Assembly: GCA_040219275.1 (NCBI GenBank)
Contig: JAVJSU010000003.1
Coordinates: forward strand, 1 to 64,000
Direction of reading: 5' to 3'
Length of the DNA stretch: 64,000 nt
Origin: JAVJSU01 sp040219275
GTDB lineage: Bacteria; Chloroflexota; Anaerolineae; Aggregatilineales; Phototrophicaceae
Position 1 is the stretch's first letter. Each line of letters begins with the position of its first letter. A program made the position numbers and the translations under genes. The notes beneath the pieces are model-generated. The model was not told where the DNA came from, searched no databases, and worked only from the letters and a program-made list of their open reading frames with translations. Below, piece after piece: positions 1 to 9,802 of this stretch.

Positions 1-597
1 CCACGACGACGCAAGCGTTATGTACCGAGAACCACGGTTGCCAACCCTGAGCATCCAGTCTTTGAAAATCGCTTAGATCGTGACTTTGAGGCACATCATC
101 CCGATGAAAAATGGATGGTGGACATCACCTACATTGACACACACGAGGGTTGGATGTATCTCGCAGGCGTGATGGACCTGTACTCACGTCGCATTGTGGG
201 CATGGCGATGTCAGATCATATGACCACTAATCTTGTTGATGCTGCGCTAAACATGGCAGTTGCTGAGCGTGATCCACAACCTGGATTACTGCATCACAGT
301 GATCGCGGCAACCAGTACACCAGTACGGAATACCAGCAACGGTTGAAAGACCTGAACATGCACGTTAGTATGAGCCGCACTGACCAATGTCTGGATGCTG
401 CTCCTATTGAGAGCTTTTGGGGAACTTTGAAAACAGAATGTGTGACCTACCGCTTTGAGTCCCATGAGCAAGCACGCACTGAAATCTTCAGCTACATCAT
501 GGGATTTTATAATCGCAAACGTCTACATTCTGCACTGGACTACAAAAGTCCATACCAGTATGAGCAACAATCTGTGAGACTTTCTCACTGTCTATAA
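1..597 (+). CDS. IS3-family transposase OrfB, 3' part (5' cut by window edge)
   Basis: The reading frame is open from base 1, so the gene begins upstream of the window; the ATG at 115 is internal. The visible part is an integrase core (rve/DDE). The first Asp is in DITYID, the second in LHHSDRGNQY and the Glu in ESFWGTLKTE, followed by the typical RKRLHSALDYKSP end of IS3/IS150-type OrfB proteins. It would catalyse insertion-sequence transposition together with an OrfA product outside the window. The three catalytic residues are present, so the visible half does not look decayed. It lies just upstream of the giant gene at 866, on the same strand. Confidence 0.9.
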   Translation, partial: PRRRKRYVPRTTVANPEHPVFENRLDRDFEAHHPDEKWMVDITYIDTHEGWMYLAGVMDLYSRRIVGMAMSDHMTTNLVDAALNMAVAERDPQPGLLHHSDRGNQYTSTEYQQRLKDLNMHVSMSRTDQCLDAAPIESFWGTLKTECVTYRFESHEQARTEIFSYIMGFYNRKRLHSALDYKSPYQYEQQSVRLSHCL

Positions 598-599
598 AA

Positions 600-613
600 A
601 CGGGGCATTGTCA
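600..613. repeat. candidate right terminal inverted repeat of the IS3-type element
   Basis: Three bases after the transposase stop, the strand reads CGGGGCATTGTCA. Its complement begins TGACAATGCCCCG, the TGA...CCCC pattern common at IS3-family ends. The left end is outside the window, so the match between ends cannot be tested. Confidence 0.3.
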
Positions 614-865
614 GTATCTACTTGTCTAGGTGTATAGTCCCAGAGTATAGTGGTACAGGATCGTCATTCACTGTAATTATTGCATATTAAGCATCAGTAC
701 TAAAAGTGATGCTGTGAATGTCTGTAAAATGTAAATTTGTCATGCATTATTTGGAATAATTCATGAATTTCAACGCACTTTTACTCTGTTTATGTCCTGT
801 ATCCGGTACAATCGCAATATAGATTGTTATGACTAATCACGTTGTGTGATTTATGAGGATATTTA

Positions 866-3800
866 ATGTTGCCATTTCGTAGATTTGCCTTTTCTGCCTT
901 GCTCACATTGCTTATTACATCGTTCACAACGATTTCATTTGCTCTAACATTCGATAGCACAGCATCTTCATTTGACTCCATCCAATTACCTTTGACATTC
1001 GAACAAAACATAGGGCAGGCAGATGATTCTGTCACCTTCTTGTCGAGGAGTGGAGGATATACACTCTATCTAACGGATAATCAGGCGGTTTTCAGTTTAC
1101 GCCAGTCAACACAATTACCGAATAGGTTAGCTACACAAACTGTACTAACGATGGCACTTGTTGGAAGTAATCCTTCAATGATTGTGAGTGGTGAAGCCTT
1201 ACAATCCGGCGTGAGCAATTACTTCATCGGAAATGATCCGACGCAATGGCAGACCAACGTCCCCCATTACGGTGCGGTGCATTATAGGGATGTTTATGCC
1301 GGGATCGATTTAGTTTACTACGGCAACGATTCCGAATTGCAATACGATCTTGTTGTTGCACCACATACTGGCACTGATTCTATTCGTATCGAATTTGCCG
1401 AAGCTGAGTCGCTTGAACTTGACGCGAATGGCGATTTATTGATTAATACGTCTGCCGGGGTGGTGCGTCAACAAGCTCCTTTTAGCTATCAAGAAATTGA
1501 TGGTACTCAAGTTGAAGTCGAAAGTGCGTTCACTATAAATGTGGATAACACGGTCGGCTTCACGCTCGGAAACTACGACCCGAACTTTGAACTTACGATT
1601 GATCCTATCTTAATTTATTCATCAGCAATTGGTGGTACTTATGATGATCGGTTAGTGGATATGGTATTGGGTGATGAGGGTAGTATTTATGTTAGTGGGT
1701 CGACCAATTCGTCAGATTATCCTCTTGCTACAGATAGTAGCCCATCTACTGATGCTATCATCACAAAAATCAATTCGAATACCGGAACGTTGATTTACAG
1801 CATATATGTTGGCGGTAGTGGATTTGACCATATTGAGTCGATTGCTTATCAAGATAATCGATTGTTTATCGCTGGTATCACAGAGTCCCTTGATTTTCCG
1901 CTGAATGAGGAAATTCAGAACACACTCAAGGGTGTTGGGGATGGATTTGTTGCTGTTTACAATGAGAATACCGAACAATTAGATTTCAGCACATACCTCG
2001 GTGGTGACGATTATGATGAAGTACGCGATCTTGGTTTGGACGCATCTGGCAATATAATTGTGGCAGGTAACACAGGCTCGTCGGATTTTCCTACCTTAAA
2101 TCCATTTCAGGAGGATCAAGACGGGTATGATGTTTTCTTAAGCAAATTCAGTACTGGAAATTTTGATCTGGTTTACAGTACGTATCTTGGTGGATCAGCA
2201 TTTGACAAAGTGCGTGAACTCATTGTCACGGATTCAGGTGACGTTTACGTTGTAGGAACCACCTTGTCCGATGATTTTCCTGTTGCATCTGCCTACACCA
2301 CATCGTTTTCTGGCGGGACTAGCTATGGCGACATTTTTCTTAGTCACTTCGATGCCAGTGGGAATACCCTACTTTACAGTACCTATTTTGGCGGTAGTGG
2401 AGAGGAACTATTCCCTTCAATAGCGATTACAGATAATAACATTATCTTCCTCTCTGGCGAAACACGCTCAGCGGATTTCCCCACACAAAACGCTTACTTG
2501 AATAGTCTCGGTGGCGTGCGTGATGGCTTCATTTCTTCAATAAACCCGGCGTTGTCTGGTTCCTCATCCCTTCTATATAGTACCTATCTCGGCGGCGCGG
2601 AATGGGACTCTGCGATGGGCATTTCCGTCATCAATAATTCGCAAGTGGCTGTTACGGGTGTCACGCAATCGGATAATTTCCCACTGATGAATGCTACACA
2701 AGCCACGCGTGCAGGTGCTACGGACGCTTTCTTGATTACGTTGGATAGTGATCAAAATGTTTTGCAATTTGGCACCTTTTTAGGTGGTAGCGATCAAGAT
2801 TATGGGCTGGGTATAGTGACCGATCAACTCGGATCGGTCTATGTGCTGGGTCAAAGTCAGTCAACGGACGCGGATTCATTCGTGAGCCGATTTGCCCTGA
2901 ATGATCCGGGTGACTGCGATGGCACGCCAGGCGATGACGATATTAATTGTGACACTAATCCAGTTAATCCTGAAAATCAAGTCGATGGTGATCTTGGTGA
3001 TGATTTTATCGATTTAAGCATAGTCACTGTTAGTATGATTGACGGGGATGGTTTACCCGGTGTTGACGATGAACGCGGCGATGGTGACGGTGGAGATGAC
3101 TTCATTGAAAATAGCGGAACTGTAAACGGTGTTATTCGTGGCGATAATGTCACTGGACATGGTAATCATGATTTTATTAATAATTTCGGAACCGTCAACG
3201 GCAACATCTATGGCGACGATGCCCTTGGTAATGGCGGTCACGATTGGATAAGCAACTCCAATGTGGTCAATGGCAACATCTATGGTGATGGTGTTGGGGG
3301 ATATGGTGGCTCCGATGTGATTTTTAATCATGATACTGTCACCGGTGATATTTTCGGTGATGTGGCAACGGGTGCCGGTGAAGCGGATTACTTTGAGAAT
3401 CATGGCACGGTTGGTGGCACGCTTTATGGCGATCATGGTGGAGCGGGTATTGGTGGTGATGATGTCTTCCTCAATCTCGGCACAGTCGGCGCGAATATTG
3501 AGGGTGAAGGCGGGGCTGATATTGTCTATAACTTCGGCACAGTTGAGGGTGCGGTTCTCGGCGGTGATGGCGACGACCAGATTATTTTCCATCCCGGTTT
3601 TAGCGGTGGTGCGGATAATAGTCTTGCTGTAGATGGTGGCAATGGAAGTGATACGCTCGAATTTTACTGGACGTTTACTGATGCCAACGCGGAATCTCAA
3701 TTTACCAATGTTCTTGATTCCGCCAATCCCGCAAACGGCAGTGTAACATTTGATGGACAAACGGTGAACTTCACCAATTTTGAGGTCATCAAGCACACGA

Positions 3801-6800
3801 CTTTTGTTGTGGATACATTAGAATGTTCTTCTGGAACCGTAAACGATGACGTTCTAGTATGCTCAACGAATCCACCTGATCCATCATCTGAAGATTACTT
3901 TATGGGGCTTGCTGGCAATGATACGATGACTGCTTTACCCGGTGTTAGTATTTCGGCCATCTATGGTGATAACGCGAATGTTTATGAGTCTGAAGAAGGT
4001 AACGATGTTATTACCAACCACGGACTAGTGTATTCAAGAATTAATGGAGGGGTTGGTAGTCCCTCATTTAGCGGAGACACCATCACGAATTATGGGGTAA
4101 TACCCGCGTTCTTACTTGGAACAATAGGTAATGAACTTTCAGATTTTGAAGATCAGGCTTCATATTCCATCACAAACACAAGCATAAACTATGGACTTGT
4201 TTCTATCATTGAGACATTTTCAGTTCTCCCTCAACCCAATGTCCATGTAGATGTTGAAATTGATAACACGCTTGTCAACCATGGTGTGATTACCTTTGCT
4301 CTAATTGGCTCTCATGTGTATTCGGATTTGTCTACGGGTGAGATTGTCCTTAGTGGTCAAACAACAATTATCAATCATGGTCGTGTTATGTATGGTGCAA
4401 TTTTGGGTGGTGAGACAGATAACGTTATTATTAATGATGGTTTCTTAGGGGGTAATTCACCTTCTTTTGTAGAGACATTTTACAATATTGATGCAGGTGA
4501 TGGCAATGACACCGTTTTCATCACTGAGAACAGTCGCGGTGGTACTGACCACGAATTGCTGGTCGATGGGGGAGACGGCACGGATACACTCATTTTCGCC
4601 ATGCCGAACGATGGCTCACCGGAATACACGCAACTCCTCGCCGATGTTGCGAATGCGACTCCTGTGGGTGGTAGCATCACCTATAAAGGCGAAACAGTAA
4701 CATTTACCAACTTTGAAGCTGTTCAGGTCGATAATCCGCCTCAATTCTGCCCCGACGGCACTGCGGGCAACGATACGATTGTCTGCGAAGTCAGTCCACC
4801 CGTCGGGACGAATGGGGATGCGAGCGTTCATGGTGGCGCAGGTGCGGATAATATCACTGTGAATGAAGGTGTTACTGTAGGAAATGTTTTTGGTGAGGTG
4901 AATACTAATGAAGTATCGTCCTCAATAACTCAAGGTGATGATGATAACATTATCAATAGTGGTTTCGTTCAAAACGACATTTGGGGCGACGGCATTCCTT
5001 CAGGTGAAGAATTTAGTAATGGTAGCGGTGGCGATGATTTCATTCACAATACCACTACAGGTCAGGTGGTAGGTTTTGTTGCTGGTGACATGATAACTAC
5101 ATACAGTGTAGTCAATGGAAATGACACTATCATTAACGAAGGTCAAATTACGGGATACATTCTTGGTGATGTTTCTTCTGCGTCTGAGGTGCTAGGCGGG
5201 AATGATGTATTAAATAATCTGGGCACAGTTGGAGGTATTGCTGGTGATTCTTTTGATACTCGTCAGGATGGATCACAGGCAGGAAATGACACTATTACTA
5301 ACACAGGACTTGTTGTAGAGGATATCTACGGAGATTTTGTGTTTGAAATAGAGAATGCGTCGATTTCGGCTGGTACAGATACTATTATCAATTCAGGTAT
5401 TGTTAATCAGAATATTTATGGCGATTATGTTGTCGATTCAGACGAACAATTAACAGGGGAAGGCGCGGCGGACATCATCACCAATTCTGGCACAGTCGGC
5501 GGGACGATTTTCGCGGAAGGTGGCGATGATATCGTCATTTTGCAAGATGGTGCGAACGGTGGCGCGGATAACATCTTGCCCCTCGACGGCGGTATCGGCT
5601 TCGACATCCTGCGCTTTGAATTTACCGGACTAACGCAACAACAATCCATCGAATTACTCGCTGCTGATCCCGCGAATGGTAGTGTCACTATAAATGGTCA
5701 GACTTTTACTTTTGTTGATTTCGAGAGCATCGAAGTGCCGAATTACATGCCTGGCGCGCTGACGCAAATTGCTCCAATAGGCACAATCACCACGGCTTAT
5801 GGTAACCCGACGTATTCATGGTCGGATCGCAATGTGGCGCATTACGAGTTGTATGTGGCGCGGGTTGATGGCACACAGATCATCAACCCGATGGTTTCAC
5901 GAGCAAATATCTGCAATGGTGCGACCTGTTCCATCGACTTGACCACCCTCGCTGAAACGAATCGCCTGACAAATGGCGCGTATCAATGGTATGTGCGTGA
6001 GGCGGGTGGTGTGTGGGTCGGTCCGCAAGCCTTTACACTCAACGCGCCACCGCCGGGATTGGTGACACTCGGCGCAACCAGCGGATTGGATAACCTCAAA
6101 CCAACCTTCCACTGGACGCTTTCAGGCGATGCGATCAATGCGACATACTTCAATCTCTATCTACAAACCTCTTCTGGAACGCCCGTGTTCGATCAATGGT
6201 TTACCCGTGCCGCAACCTGCGGTGGAGTCAATGGCATAACCTGCTCTATGATTTCGCCAGTTGAACTTGCCAATGGTGTGCAGTATCAGCTTTACATGCG
6301 AAGCTACGGACCGGGTGGGTATAGCGTGGGCGGACCCTTCAACAATGGTTACGGCGGACCGGCTAACTTTACAGTTATGGCGACATACCCATCGCCGATT
6401 TCTCCGTCTGGCACAGTGAATTTACCGCTTGGAAACCCGACTTACACATGGACGGACATCGCAGGCGCGGAATATTATTATCTGTATGTGGCGAATGTTG
6501 CAGGACAGCAGGTCATCAACGAGGTTGTCTCGGATGTCGGCTATTGTAACGGCACGCAATGTCAAATTGATGCGACGACTCTGCGCGAAAGTTATCGCTT
6601 GCCGAATGGTGCGTATACCTTCTATGTGCGTGGCTGGAAGGATAATCAAGCCACGCCGTGGTCAGGTGGCATGAGCTTCACGGTCAATTCAACGTTGCCG
6701 GGTTTGGTGACGAAAACCTTCCCGCTGGAGGGTGAATCAACCGCTTACAACACGACTTTCCAATGGAATGAAGTGGCGGATGTGAGTGGCTACAATCTAT

Positions 6801-9169
6801 ATCTGGTCGATCCTAACGGCGGAAATTCAGGCATCCTGCGTGGTGAAGTAGGCGATGAAGTGGTCTGTGGTGCGGGCGTTTGCGGTTGGAACTATACGCT
6901 GGCATCCGTTCCGGGAACGTGGACATGGTATGTGCAGGCGTTCAACTCGGCAGGCGCGGGGGCGTGGTCAGTCGGTGGCGCGGCAGATGGCTACGGTGGA
7001 GTGACCTTCACCGCACCAACCGCCATTCCAGACTTGATTGCCAAAGTTGCGCCGACCCAAAATCAAGCGCTGACGGACAGCACAGTCGGATTCTCGTGGA
7101 CACCGGACAACGATGCGACCCAATACGAACTTTACATCGTCGGACCGAGTGGCTGGGTCAGCGATGTGACGTATGTGGTGGGGTCAACTGTGACCTGTGC
7201 GACAAATTGTTCGGTTGAGGTCGTTTTGCCCTATGTCGGCAACTATGCGTGGTATTTACGCGGATATAATGCGGCGGGATGGGGTAAGTGGTCTGCTGGA
7301 GAAGCGGCGGATGGTTATGGCGCTCAAGCGTTTAGTGTGACAGATACGTTGCCGTCAGCGGTAGTGAAAATCGCGCCGACAAACGCCCAAAATCTGGATG
7401 ATTTGACCGTGACATTCAGCTGGACACCGGATGCGGAGGCGACTTACTATCAGAGTTACGTGGCAGGTCCGAACGGATTCGTGTCGGATCGCACGCTGAT
7501 GGTCGGCACGGATGTCACCTGCGCGACCACCTGCGATACGACGATTACTCTACCCGTCAACGGCGCGTATATGTGGTATCTGCGCGGGTATAGCGCGGCG
7601 GGATGGGGTGCATGGTCGGCGGGTGGTGCGGCGGACAATTACGGCGTGGTCAACTTCACGGTGGGTCAACCGTTACCGGGCGTGATCGTGAAATCTGCAC
7701 CGATAGCAAGCGCTACCCTGACCGATGCGAATGCAACCTTTAGCTGGCAACCGGACGCGAATGCGACGAAATATGAAGTCTCTATCGTCGGACCGAATGG
7801 ATTTTCGAGCTATGCGCCGTATGTGGTCGGGTCGGGTGTGACCTGTACGAGCAGTTGTGCGCTCAACATAGTTCTGCCCGCGAACGGTGCTTACATATGG
7901 TATCTGCGCGGCGGCAATGCGGCAGGCTGGGGACCATGGTCAGCCGGAGAAGCACTCGACGGTTATGGTGCGGTGACCTTTACCGTCAATCAACCCTTAT
8001 CGGCTGTGATCGCCAAGATCAGCCCTGCGCCAAGTGCGGTAGTAAATACGCTTTCCGGTACGTTTACGTGGACACCAGACGCGAATGCCACCAAATATGA
8101 AGTTTACGTTGCAGGACCGAACGGGTTCGTGAGTAACGCGCCGTATGTGGTCGGGTCGGGCGTGACCTGCACGACTGACTGTGTGCTCGACTTCACCTTC
8201 CCTGCAAACGGCGCGTATATGTGGTATGTGCGTGGTGGAAACGATGCAGGTTGGGGTGCGTGGTCGGCGGGAGAAGCGGCGGATGGCTATGGTGGCGTGG
8301 CGTTCAGTGTGGCGCAACCGTTGCCCGGCGCGGCGACTTTGCTCACACCAGCCAATGATGCGGTGATCTACCAGACCAATCGTCCCACATTTACGTGGAA
8401 CACGGTGGCGACAGCGACTTATTATCGTCTATACGTGGTCAATGGGATGGGATTACCCGTCTACGATCAATGGCACACAGCGACGAGTGTTTGTTCAAGC
8501 ACGTGTTTGTTCCAACTACCAAATCCGCTGGCGTTCGGCGGCTACACATGGCAAATCCAGACCTACAACATCACCGGAGTCGGTGCGCTGTCGGCGACAC
8601 GTAGTTTCCTGTCGCTGTCATTCAACTTGCAACCGTTGATGGTACAGGTCGAAAATGGTGCGATCACGCGAAGTGGTGCGTGGACGCAAGAGAATAGTCA
8701 AAGCGCAGTCGGGCAAGCCTATCTGCAAAGTTCGACCAGTGGCGCGGACAGCCTGACGATGACCTTCACCGGAACGCAGGTCGATGTGGTTTATGTGGCA
8801 GGCGCGGAATACGGGACATTCGTGGTCGAGATTGACGGCGAACCAATGCGTGGAGTCAATGCTAACGCAACCCAGACCGCTTTCGGTCAGATCGCCAGCT
8901 TCACGGATCTCACAGACGGCGAACACACGTTGAGGATCATCCCGCTCGGCGGATCTCCGGTGGCGATTGACGCACTGATCATGAATGGTCAGGTGTTGAC
9001 GACACAACCTGTCGAAGAAGTGCCAGTCGAAACGCCAGTGGTCATTCCGGTCAATCCGACGGACGAAGCACCGATCAGCACACCAGAACCGGAAGTCACG
9101 GATGAAGTGGTGATCGTGCCCGTTCAGCCGGAAATCACACCCGATGTCGAAGTCACCGCCGAGCCGTAA
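866..9169 (+). CDS. giant secreted SBBP / G-D-rich repeat / Ig-like multidomain protein
   Basis: A 2767-residue protein with a Sec signal peptide (about residues 1-26). A beta-rich domain (about 40-250) of the kind that precedes SBBP repeats comes next. SBBP beta-propeller repeats with recurring YSTYLGG motifs fill about 250-690. Residues 690-1620 are a Gly/Asp-rich repeat region with lines such as GGDGDDQIIF, weakly like RTX calcium-binding repeats. About nine Ig/Fn3-like modules of roughly 100 residues fill 1625-2585. A carbohydrate-binding-like beta-sandwich (2590-2710) and a Pro/Glu/Thr/Val-rich tail end it. No LPXTG or catalytic motif is seen. The start is supported by GAGG 11 bases upstream. 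It is probably extracellular or wall-associated and may bind glycans or surfaces (inference). It is paralogous to the inverted gene at 53944-64000. Confidence 0.85.
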   Translation: MLPFRRFAFSALLTLLITSFTTISFALTFDSTASSFDSIQLPLTFEQNIGQADDSVTFLSRSGGYTLYLTDNQAVFSLRQSTQLPNRLATQTVLTMALVGSNPSMIVSGEALQSGVSNYFIGNDPTQWQTNVPHYGAVHYRDVYAGIDLVYYGNDSELQYDLVVAPHTGTDSIRIEFAEAESLELDANGDLLINTSAGVVRQQAPFSYQEIDGTQVEVESAFTINVDNTVGFTLGNYDPNFELTIDPILIYSSAIGGTYDDRLVDMVLGDEGSIYVSGSTNSSDYPLATDSSPSTDAIITKINSNTGTLIYSIYVGGSGFDHIESIAYQDNRLFIAGITESLDFPLNEEIQNTLKGVGDGFVAVYNENTEQLDFSTYLGGDDYDEVRDLGLDASGNIIVAGNTGSSDFPTLNPFQEDQDGYDVFLSKFSTGNFDLVYSTYLGGSAFDKVRELIVTDSGDVYVVGTTLSDDFPVASAYTTSFSGGTSYGDIFLSHFDASGNTLLYSTYFGGSGEELFPSIAITDNNIIFLSGETRSADFPTQNAYLNSLGGVRDGFISSINPALSGSSSLLYSTYLGGAEWDSAMGISVINNSQVAVTGVTQSDNFPLMNATQATRAGATDAFLITLDSDQNVLQFGTFLGGSDQDYGLGIVTDQLGSVYVLGQSQSTDADSFVSRFALNDPGDCDGTPGDDDINCDTNPVNPENQVDGDLGDDFIDLSIVTVSMIDGDGLPGVDDERGDGDGGDDFIENSGTVNGVIRGDNVTGHGNHDFINNFGTVNGNIYGDDALGNGGHDWISNSNVVNGNIYGDGVGGYGGSDVIFNHDTVTGDIFGDVATGAGEADYFENHGTVGGTLYGDHGGAGIGGDDVFLNLGTVGANIEGEGGADIVYNFGTVEGAVLGGDGDDQIIFHPGFSGGADNSLAVDGGNGSDTLEFYWTFTDANAESQFTNVLDSANPANGSVTFDGQTVNFTNFEVIKHTTFVVDTLECSSGTVNDDVLVCSTNPPDPSSEDYFMGLAGNDTMTALPGVSISAIYGDNANVYESEEGNDVITNHGLVYSRINGGVGSPSFSGDTITNYGVIPAFLLGTIGNELSDFEDQASYSITNTSINYGLVSIIETFSVLPQPNVHVDVEIDNTLVNHGVITFALIGSHVYSDLSTGEIVLSGQTTIINHGRVMYGAILGGETDNVIINDGFLGGNSPSFVETFYNIDAGDGNDTVFITENSRGGTDHELLVDGGDGTDTLIFAMPNDGSPEYTQLLADVANATPVGGSITYKGETVTFTNFEAVQVDNPPQFCPDGTAGNDTIVCEVSPPVGTNGDASVHGGAGADNITVNEGVTVGNVFGEVNTNEVSSSITQGDDDNIINSGFVQNDIWGDGIPSGEEFSNGSGGDDFIHNTTTGQVVGFVAGDMITTYSVVNGNDTIINEGQITGYILGDVSSASEVLGGNDVLNNLGTVGGIAGDSFDTRQDGSQAGNDTITNTGLVVEDIYGDFVFEIENASISAGTDTIINSGIVNQNIYGDYVVDSDEQLTGEGAADIITNSGTVGGTIFAEGGDDIVILQDGANGGADNILPLDGGIGFDILRFEFTGLTQQQSIELLAADPANGSVTINGQTFTFVDFESIEVPNYMPGALTQIAPIGTITTAYGNPTYSWSDRNVAHYELYVARVDGTQIINPMVSRANICNGATCSIDLTTLAETNRLTNGAYQWYVREAGGVWVGPQAFTLNAPPPGLVTLGATSGLDNLKPTFHWTLSGDAINATYFNLYLQTSSGTPVFDQWFTRAATCGGVNGITCSMISPVELANGVQYQLYMRSYGPGGYSVGGPFNNGYGGPANFTVMATYPSPISPSGTVNLPLGNPTYTWTDIAGAEYYYLYVANVAGQQVINEVVSDVGYCNGTQCQIDATTLRESYRLPNGAYTFYVRGWKDNQATPWSGGMSFTVNSTLPGLVTKTFPLEGESTAYNTTFQWNEVADVSGYNLYLVDPNGGNSGILRGEVGDEVVCGAGVCGWNYTLASVPGTWTWYVQAFNSAGAGAWSVGGAADGYGGVTFTAPTAIPDLIAKVAPTQNQALTDSTVGFSWTPDNDATQYELYIVGPSGWVSDVTYVVGSTVTCATNCSVEVVLPYVGNYAWYLRGYNAAGWGKWSAGEAADGYGAQAFSVTDTLPSAVVKIAPTNAQNLDDLTVTFSWTPDAEATYYQSYVAGPNGFVSDRTLMVGTDVTCATTCDTTITLPVNGAYMWYLRGYSAAGWGAWSAGGAADNYGVVNFTVGQPLPGVIVKSAPIASATLTDANATFSWQPDANATKYEVSIVGPNGFSSYAPYVVGSGVTCTSSCALNIVLPANGAYIWYLRGGNAAGWGPWSAGEALDGYGAVTFTVNQPLSAVIAKISPAPSAVVNTLSGTFTWTPDANATKYEVYVAGPNGFVSNAPYVVGSGVTCTTDCVLDFTFPANGAYMWYVRGGNDAGWGAWSAGEAADGYGGVAFSVAQPLPGAATLLTPANDAVIYQTNRPTFTWNTVATATYYRLYVVNGMGLPVYDQWHTATSVCSSTCLFQLPNPLAFGGYTWQIQTYNITGVGALSATRSFLSLSFNLQPLMVQVENGAITRSGAWTQENSQSAVGQAYLQSSTSGADSLTMTFTGTQVDVVYVAGAEYGTFVVEIDGEPMRGVNANATQTAFGQIASFTDLTDGEHTLRIIPLGGSPVAIDALIMNGQVLTTQPVEEVPVETPVVIPVNPTDEAPISTPEPEVTDEVVIVPVQPEITPDVEVTAEP
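5740..9169 (+). repeat. copy A of a long inverted paralogous segment (Ig-like modules to C-terminus)
   Basis: This 3.4 kb coding segment is collinear with 57340-53944 on the other strand. Long stretches differ mainly at synonymous positions, for example the module around 8350-8460 against its counterpart near 54650-54760. The pair forms a large inverted repeat about 45 kb apart. Confidence 0.8.
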
Positions 9170-9189
9170 GAAAAATCTAGTTCAAAACC

Positions 9190-9222
9190 AAAGCGCCATC
9201 TCACAACGAGGTGGCGCTTTTT
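9190..9222 (+). terminator. rho-independent terminator after the giant gene
   Basis: A perfect nine-base stem AAAGCGCCA / TGGCGCTTT (9190-9198 and 9212-9220) with a 13-base loop is followed directly by more T residues. It lies about 20 bases after the stop of the giant gene. Confidence 0.85.
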
Positions 9223-9550
9223 GTATCACATTCAAGTTACCAAAGGTATCATTTCAAGTATGTCAGCTTGATACATTGGAAAATGTACTATAGATGTGCG
9301 TTTCTTAGCAACATACACAACTTTCTAGATCATAATATCGTGTTTGATAAACACTTATTATGTTTTTGTCACGATCTTATTTTTGTGTCAAATCTAACCC
9401 CTATAGTCCATAAACTTTTTATCCGCTTAAATCTTATGACTACCCACGGCTAACGTATAGTTTATTCGGTCTTGCTCAAACTCATAATGCCACTTCCCCT
9501 AGATCAATCGCTGATTCTATACGTTTCCAGAGCATTATTTGGGAGGATCC

Positions 9551-9679
9551 TTAGGACAAGCCCTCCATGATAGTGCCAGAATGACGGCGGCAATCCATCG
9601 AGCAATCCAAAATCGTGAAGTGAGCATAAGAGCGCTGGCACAGCAGTTTGGTATCAATCAAAAACTGTTGCGAAATTGA
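9551..9679 (+). pseudogene. decayed transposase N-terminus (HTH fragment, IS481-like)
   Basis: The frame from 9551 reads LGQALHDSARMTAAIHRAIQ and continues through RALAQQFGINQK to a TGA at 9677. This resembles the helix-turn-helix start of IS481-type transposases, which commonly begin MGQ.LH and contain LA.RYGIN.KTVAKW. The start codon position is TTA and the frame stops inside the HTH. No DDE core follows. The 9223-9734 stretch holds nothing else that can be supported. Confidence 0.6.
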
Positions 9680-9734
9680 AAAGAATTCATTAATCAAGAA
9701 GATAAACATTCAACCTATCACTACATACAATTGC

Positions 9735-9764
9735 TTGACAGATCAAACAAACTCGGAATATACT
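9735..9764 (+). promoter_or_regulatory. sigma-70-type promoter of the LacI gene at 9803
   Basis: A perfect -35 TTGACA (9735-9740) is followed by an 18-base spacer and a -10 TATACT (9759-9764). The operator begins at the next base, so a bound repressor would block polymerase at the initiation region. Confidence 0.75.
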
Positions 9765-9788
9765 CTAAATGAGAACGTTCTCATTTAG
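9765..9788. promoter_or_regulatory. perfect 24-bp palindromic LacI-type operator
   Basis: The core AAATGAGAACGTTCTCATTT is extended by CT on the left and AG on the right to a perfect 24-base palindrome with a central CG, the usual form of a LacI-family site. It abuts the -10 box and lies 14 bases before the regulator start, implying autoregulation. Confidence 0.85.
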
Positions 9789-9802
9789 GTTAAACCACCA
9801 TT

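Noticed and set aside
3053..3796. A 247-codon open frame on the minus strand inside the first giant gene
   Set aside because: It is antisense to a clearly coding repeat region. Its Ile/Ala/Thr-rich repetitive product mirrors the Gly/Asp codon pattern of the real gene and it has no ribosome site.
3100..5700. Regularly spaced repeats that could suggest a CRISPR array or non-coding satellite
   Set aside because: The repeats keep one reading frame, vary at third positions and encode Gly/Asp-rich units, so they are protein repeats.
9211..9453. An 80-codon frame in the gap after the first giant gene
   Set aside because: It starts inside the terminator hairpin, has no recognisable motif or ribosome site, and has a composition like non-coding AT-rich sequence.
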